A stretch of DNA of 64,000 nt from Hermatobates lingyangjiaoensis (taxonomy: Eukaryota; Arthropoda; Insecta; Hemiptera; Hermatobatidae): NCBI GenBank assembly GCA_026182355.1, contig JAPFBL010000068.1, positions 5,769,001 through 5,833,000 of the forward strand, read 5' to 3'. The translations under genes were made by a program, and so were the position numbers. The notes under the pieces were generated by a model, which worked only from the letters and a program-made list of their open reading frames with translations, did not search any database and had not been told where the DNA came from. Below, in pieces: positions 60,330 through 64,000 of the stretch (positions are counted from its first letter, which is position 1; every line of letters begins with the position of its first letter).

Positions 60330-61165
60330 ACAGCCTCCTACTACATTCAAGAACACTTAAACATTTTAGAATCCTGGTACGTATCAATGAACAGAAAAGT
60401 GTTCAAATAACATTCACTTTGAGGCAGGATACACGTTCTCCTGTCTTTCTTAAGAAAATGGCTATCCCTCAAGCTACTGCCACCAAATACTTAAGTCAGT
60501 CCAGGACTGCACCTTGACAGATGTCTTACTTGGGCTCCCCATACCAAAATGAAAAGAACAGAACTAAACAGACGATATAGACTTTTAATTCACTTACTTG
60601 ATAATCGTTCAAAATTAACAACTGTCAATAAACTATTACCATACAAATCTATGAATATGTCTATTTGGACTTACAGTATTGAGATATGAGGAGTAATAAA
60701 ATCTAGCAATGCCCAGGGGATCCAAGCTCTTCAGTCAAAAATTCTTAGAAAAATTCTTCAGTGGCCTTTTTACAAACCAAATCAAACAATCTATTCAGAC
60801 TTCAGGATTTCAACAGTTCATCAAGTGGCAATATCTCGCTACAAAGCCTTCCACAAAAATCTTTTTAACAATAATAATCCCTTAGTCCTAAACATCTCCT
60901 CAACAAATATCCAGGAAATCCCCAAAGACGCCTGAAGAGAAAGTGACCAAGAGACTTATTGGTGTGAATTATTCTAGTGACTTATAAATTTAATCTAAGT
61001 TTTATAACTTATTTTTCACGCCAGGAAGTATAATTACTGGATTATTTCTTCCCTCCTGCCTCCATGTGCAAATGTATATACTTCTTTCATCATTGTCACT
61101 GGTAATGTTACATTTACGTTGTTGTGACTATGTAAAATAAAAATATAAAAAAACAAACAAAATTG
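60330..61165 (+). pseudogene. Jockey-type ORF2 C-terminal remnant with 3'UTR
   Basis: Sense-strand remnant in receptor intron 8. Reading through stops and frameshifts: Y-I-Q-E-H-L-N-I-L-E-S-W (about 60331), F-T-L-R-Q-D-T-R-S-P-V-F (60411), I-P-Q-A-T-A-T-K-Y-L, then K-R-T-E-L-N-R-R-Y-R-L-L (60553), S-K-L-T-T-V-N-K-L-L-P-Y-K-S and S-I-W-T-Y-S-I-E (60662-60685), I-Q-A-L-Q-S-K-I-L-R (60721). These follow the order of the region after the RT in Jockey ORF2, including the I-W-T-Y-G-x-x-x-W motif. A 3'UTR of about 180 bases ends in an A-rich run (AAATAAAAATATAAAAAAAC). It supplies the part missing from the 44-47 kb fragment, but is older and in the opposite orientation. Confidence 0.75.
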
Positions 61166-61169
61166 TAGT

Positions 61170-63060
61170 TTGTTTGATTTTTATTTACTCATATTGCTAT
61201 CATTTTATTTTCTGGTTAGACACGCTCATGTACCATTTGGTTAGACTGTAGCTCAGTGCTTGCGAGCATAGCAGTCTTTGTTTCCCTCTCAAGTCACGTA
61301 CATCCTGATGGGTGGATGGCAAAATATTGAAGTGAGTCTTTGTCAGTGCATTTCTTGTGCTTAATTATACATTATTGTAAATAATAAAAAATGAAAGGCC
61401 CACGAGTACAAACATTAATTTTAAGAGGAAGTACAATAGAAGGTACTGACAGTTGACAGCAGAGGAAGAAACAGCACTCTAGGTGACTAGAAAAACTAAG
61501 AAACTAAAGTCCATTCGACCAATCAGTAACACCAGTAAGTAGAAGAATAAAAAGCATAAAAAAAGTAGTATAAACAAAAGGAGTAACATTAAAAAGCAAA
61601 AAAGAAAAACATTAACAAGAACAAAATAAAATAATAAAAAATCACCAACAAAAATGATTGAATGCTGGAGATGAGGTTGCACGTGGATGCTATATGTGTA
61701 CCTTCTAAAGCTCCTAAAGTGTGTTAAACTCAAGATGTCAGATTAAGCATTTAAACTGATCAAAAAAGGACTCTGTCCCATGACATAATTAGTTTAGGAA
61801 CTGTCTAATGATGTAGTTGCTGCACAACATGTTCAGGAACTTTGGGAAGCAGCATATGATTATGCATGTAAGAGATCGTTAAGAGTTACATGGATATTTG
61901 CTCACAGTGTTATTCAAGGCAAAGTAAATAGATAAAGTTGCCAAATATGGACACATCTTTAATGGGACCAGAACCAGTGCTGACACTTTCTTCTGCAGAA
62001 CCAAACATGCTAGTAATAGCTGATGAAGAAAACCTGATGAAGAAATAGATTTATGAGACAATATACAAGCTAAAATGATTATTCGATGTCTAAATAATAG
62101 GTACAAGTTTTTCTATTTTTTTTTTTTTTAGAGCTTAGTTGGATTAGATTTATATGTTGACAGGAGTTGGCACAGATCATTAGACACTGAGAGTACTTTT
62201 AATAATACATTTAGAGAGAAGTGTCGAGTACCCTAAGCACAATGAAGACCATGAAACTTCCTTATATTTTCTTAAATGTCCAGGACGTTGTTTGTCTGGA
62301 AAAAACTACCCACCACACTACAAGTTTGATCACGGAGACAGTTATTAAGACTGATACTGTAAGAATTCACATTGATTGAGATAGAAAGGCTGCTGCGATA
62401 ACTAGAAGTCATTCTCAATCCATTATCTTCTTAGTCGTAATTTAGACAACGAAGTAAAGTGACAATGAAGCACAAAGAACTGACCAGTGAAAACTAAGGC
62501 AACGTAAAAAGCATCCTACTGATGGAATCAATAAGGCAACCATCAATGGATTCAGTTGTGAGAAGTACTTAGTAATTCTCAGCATAACAGCCCTAGAATG
62601 GAAACAAGTTGCCCTCTCATCAATGACTCGGAAGCGTCTGGAAAAACTAAATAATCCTTCTTATAGAATAGATGGAATATTTAAACTTAATCTTCTCTCT
62701 ATTCTACCCTGATACGCTTTGTTTGTCAAAGAGATTGAAAGTGCAGACGATTTGTAACTAAAATGTCACTAAATCATCTTAGTCATTACTAATACATTAT
62801 TTTGTCATTATCATACTGATTCATTTTATCATATCATACTGATTCTGATAAAATTATTAATAATAAAGTCACTTAGTTGAAAATGTCTTCAAAATTATAT
62901 ACATAGGCTATTAGAACTCTATAGTCTGTAGACTCTCCAAACAACCAGCAGTAAGTTGAAATCTCTCACTTCTTCTGTTCATTTGCTGTCACTTCTTCGT
63001 TTGGCTGAGTTGAGTGGTATCGGCCTTAGTTGTTGATAAAACCTATTAAATGAATATATA
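61170..63060. other. No recognisable feature
   Basis: About 1.9 kb of AT-rich sequence; short frames (for example minus strand 61479-61733) are low-complexity hydrophobic chance products. Confidence 0.45.
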
Positions 63061-63095
63061 TATTTATTTATAAAAGTATCGGCCGTGAAATAGAA

Positions 63096-63164
63096 ACAAA
63101 ATTAAAGTTTATCAGGACTCGGTTAGTTCAGAAATGACCGAATCCTGATAAACTTTAATTTTGT
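63096..63164. repeat. 27-bp hairpin with one mismatch
   Basis: ACAAAATTAAAGTTTATCAG at 63096 and its complement ending at 63164 form a 27-bp stem with one mismatch and a 15-base loop. It lies 60 bases before the PLE endonuclease remnant, possibly part of the same element. Confidence 0.9.
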
Positions 63165-63221
63165 ATATATACAAATGTTAATAGTAAATTTATAAACATA
63201 GTTAATGTTTATAGTTATAAC

Positions 63222-63536
63222 TGTACTATAGGAAACTGCGAGTTCCTAAAAACTAACTACATTGGTTTAACAACAACAACCTTATCAAGGAGACTCACAA
63301 TGCACCTGGCTGCGGGTGCTCCTAAAGAACACACAAAAAAGGTGCATGGCTTGGAATTAAGCCGACAAATGTTAACCAACAATAGCAAAATTATCAACAG
63401 AGAAAATGATGTCGGTCGGTTACAAATAATAGAGGCACTCCAGATATTATAAAAGAAACCTAAAATAAATGGCCAACGTACAAGTTTTACAAGAATTTTG
63501 AAGCTGCATGTAGAGGAGCAGGAATGCAGAAGATAA
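63222..63536 (+). pseudogene. Penelope-like element GIY-YIG endonuclease remnant
   Basis: One + strand frame from 63222 to the stop at 63534, interrupted by a single TAA near 63449. It opens C-T-I-G-N-C-E-F-L-K-T-N-Y-I-G-L-T-T-T-T, containing the Y-I-G half of the GIY-YIG nuclease motif, then L-S-R-R-L-T-M-H-L and H-T-K-K. After I-I-N-R-E-N-D-V-G-R-L-Q-I-I-E-A-L comes the stop, then K-P-K-I-N-G-Q. R-L-x-I-x-E-A-L and P-x-I-N-x-Q are the end motifs of PLE endonuclease domains, which nick target DNA for insertion. The GIY half and the RT are missing or unrecognisable upstream. Confidence 0.8.
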
Positions 63537-63732
63537 TTGAAATTAGACTTAGTCTTAGGGACAAATATCTAGTTTAAACTGTTTCAATTGAGTGAGCATA
63601 GCCTCATCGTAACCTCCCTTATTTATGTAACCATTATGCATGTCGACTGTGTTATTGTTTTTTGTATAGTTTTTAATCTTAGTTTATATAGAGTTTAAAT
63701 TTCTATCCATAGTCTGTTACATTTTTATAAAC

Positions 63733-63776
63733 AAAAGACCCTGAAGATGGTCCAAGGAGACTGAAACGTCGGTTAA
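63733..63776 (+). ncRNA. Hammerhead-ribozyme-like motif downstream of the PLE remnant
   Basis: GACC (stem I), CTGAAGA (63741-63747), one extra T, GGTC-CAAGGA-GACT (stem II), GAAA (63763-63766), ACGT (self-complementary stem III), C (63770), GGTT (stem I complement). All invariant core bases are present, with a GUC cleavage triplet. PLEs are known to carry minimal type I hammerheads in their terminal repeats, and this one lies 200 bases past a PLE endonuclease in the same orientation, the expected place. The extra T beside stem II is atypical. Confidence 0.5.
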
Positions 63777-63963
63777 TTGTTAATAAGTGTATATTGCGAA
63801 CAATGAGTGTTAAAGATAAATCTTTTGGACAGTTAATATTTAATTTCCCAGAAAACATCAAAACACTAATTAGAAAATTAGAAAAGTTAACAAAAAAAGG
63901 AACTAAAACAAAGGTGCAAAAAGTGTTTAATGAAATCTGTATGAAAAGAAAATCTGCTCCCTA

Positions 63964-63967
<4 letters not shown>

Positions 63968-63998
<31 letters not shown>
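63968..63998. repeat. (TA)n microsatellite
   Basis: TA run at the right edge of the window. Similar runs occur at 1672-1690, 5780-5804 and 42044-42065. Confidence 0.95.

Positions 63999-64000
<2 letters not shown>

Noticed and set aside
61225..61320. tRNA-like sequence with GTAGCTCAGTGCTTGCGAGC
   Set aside because: A D-arm-like hairpin is present, but there is no acceptor stem and no B box.
59481..64000. An exon encoding the S1 glutamate-binding segment
   Set aside because: I searched for the expected E-x-P-Y opening after an acceptor in phase 0 and saw none; the gene most likely continues outside the window.

Overview
This is an AT-rich animal nuclear sequence with long introns, many decayed transposons, satellites and microsatellites. 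The one real host gene is a kainate-type ionotropic glutamate receptor on the + strand. Its predicted protein and intron layout look arthropod, most likely insect; I cannot name the species from sequence alone.

Host gene. Eight coding exons (20228-20303, 34041-34196, 54046-54230, 56019-56176, 56246-56387, 58438-58608, 58674-58826, 59262-59480) have canonical AG/GT borders and compatible phases. Together they make 1260 nt, or 420 codons without a stop. They encode the signal peptide and essentially the whole extracellular amino-terminal domain, ending in a V-T-T-I-L motif just before the ligand-binding S1 segment. S1, the pore and S2 must lie beyond the right edge. Introns 1 and 2 are 13.7 kb and 19.8 kb and hold most of the repeats. 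Just upstream of exon 3, five truncated copies of that exon, each with its own splice acceptor, lie in a 161-bp tandem array.

Region by region. 1-2.2 kb: Penelope-like reverse transcriptase remnant, a CA microsatellite and a possible TATA-containing exon. 2.8-9.5 kb: a TA-flanked DDE (Tc1/mariner type) remnant, two palindromic hammerhead-like elements, a 338-bp hAT element with a perfect 8-bp target duplication, and a Helitron helicase fragment. 9.5-20 kb: mostly featureless, with an orphan signal-peptide-like exon at 14.28 kb. Intron 1 (20.3-34 kb): degenerate ~160-bp tandem repeats, a hAT transposase remnant, a Ty3/gypsy RT remnant, a pair of ~160-bp inverted repeats 2.7 kb apart, and a truncated retroposon with target duplication. 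Intron 2 (34.2-54 kb): a ten-copy ~159-bp satellite with a decayed edge and a lone inverted copy, a 2.3-copy ~315-bp tandem, a palindrome, and two 1.59-kb near-identical direct repeats enclosing a Jockey-type retrotransposon fragment cut at both ends; then a pogo/Tigger remnant. 54-64 kb: receptor exons 3-8, a second Jockey-type C-terminal remnant, and a Penelope-like GIY-YIG endonuclease remnant followed by a hammerhead-like motif.

The most intriguing non-gene signals are hammerhead-ribozyme-like cores at several loci. In the best copies CTGANGA, a short stem II, GAAA, a self-complementary stem III and complementary stem I segments all line up. One pair of copies shows a compensatory stem II change, and one copy sits downstream of a Penelope endonuclease remnant. 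All carry one extra nucleotide next to stem II, so activity is uncertain.
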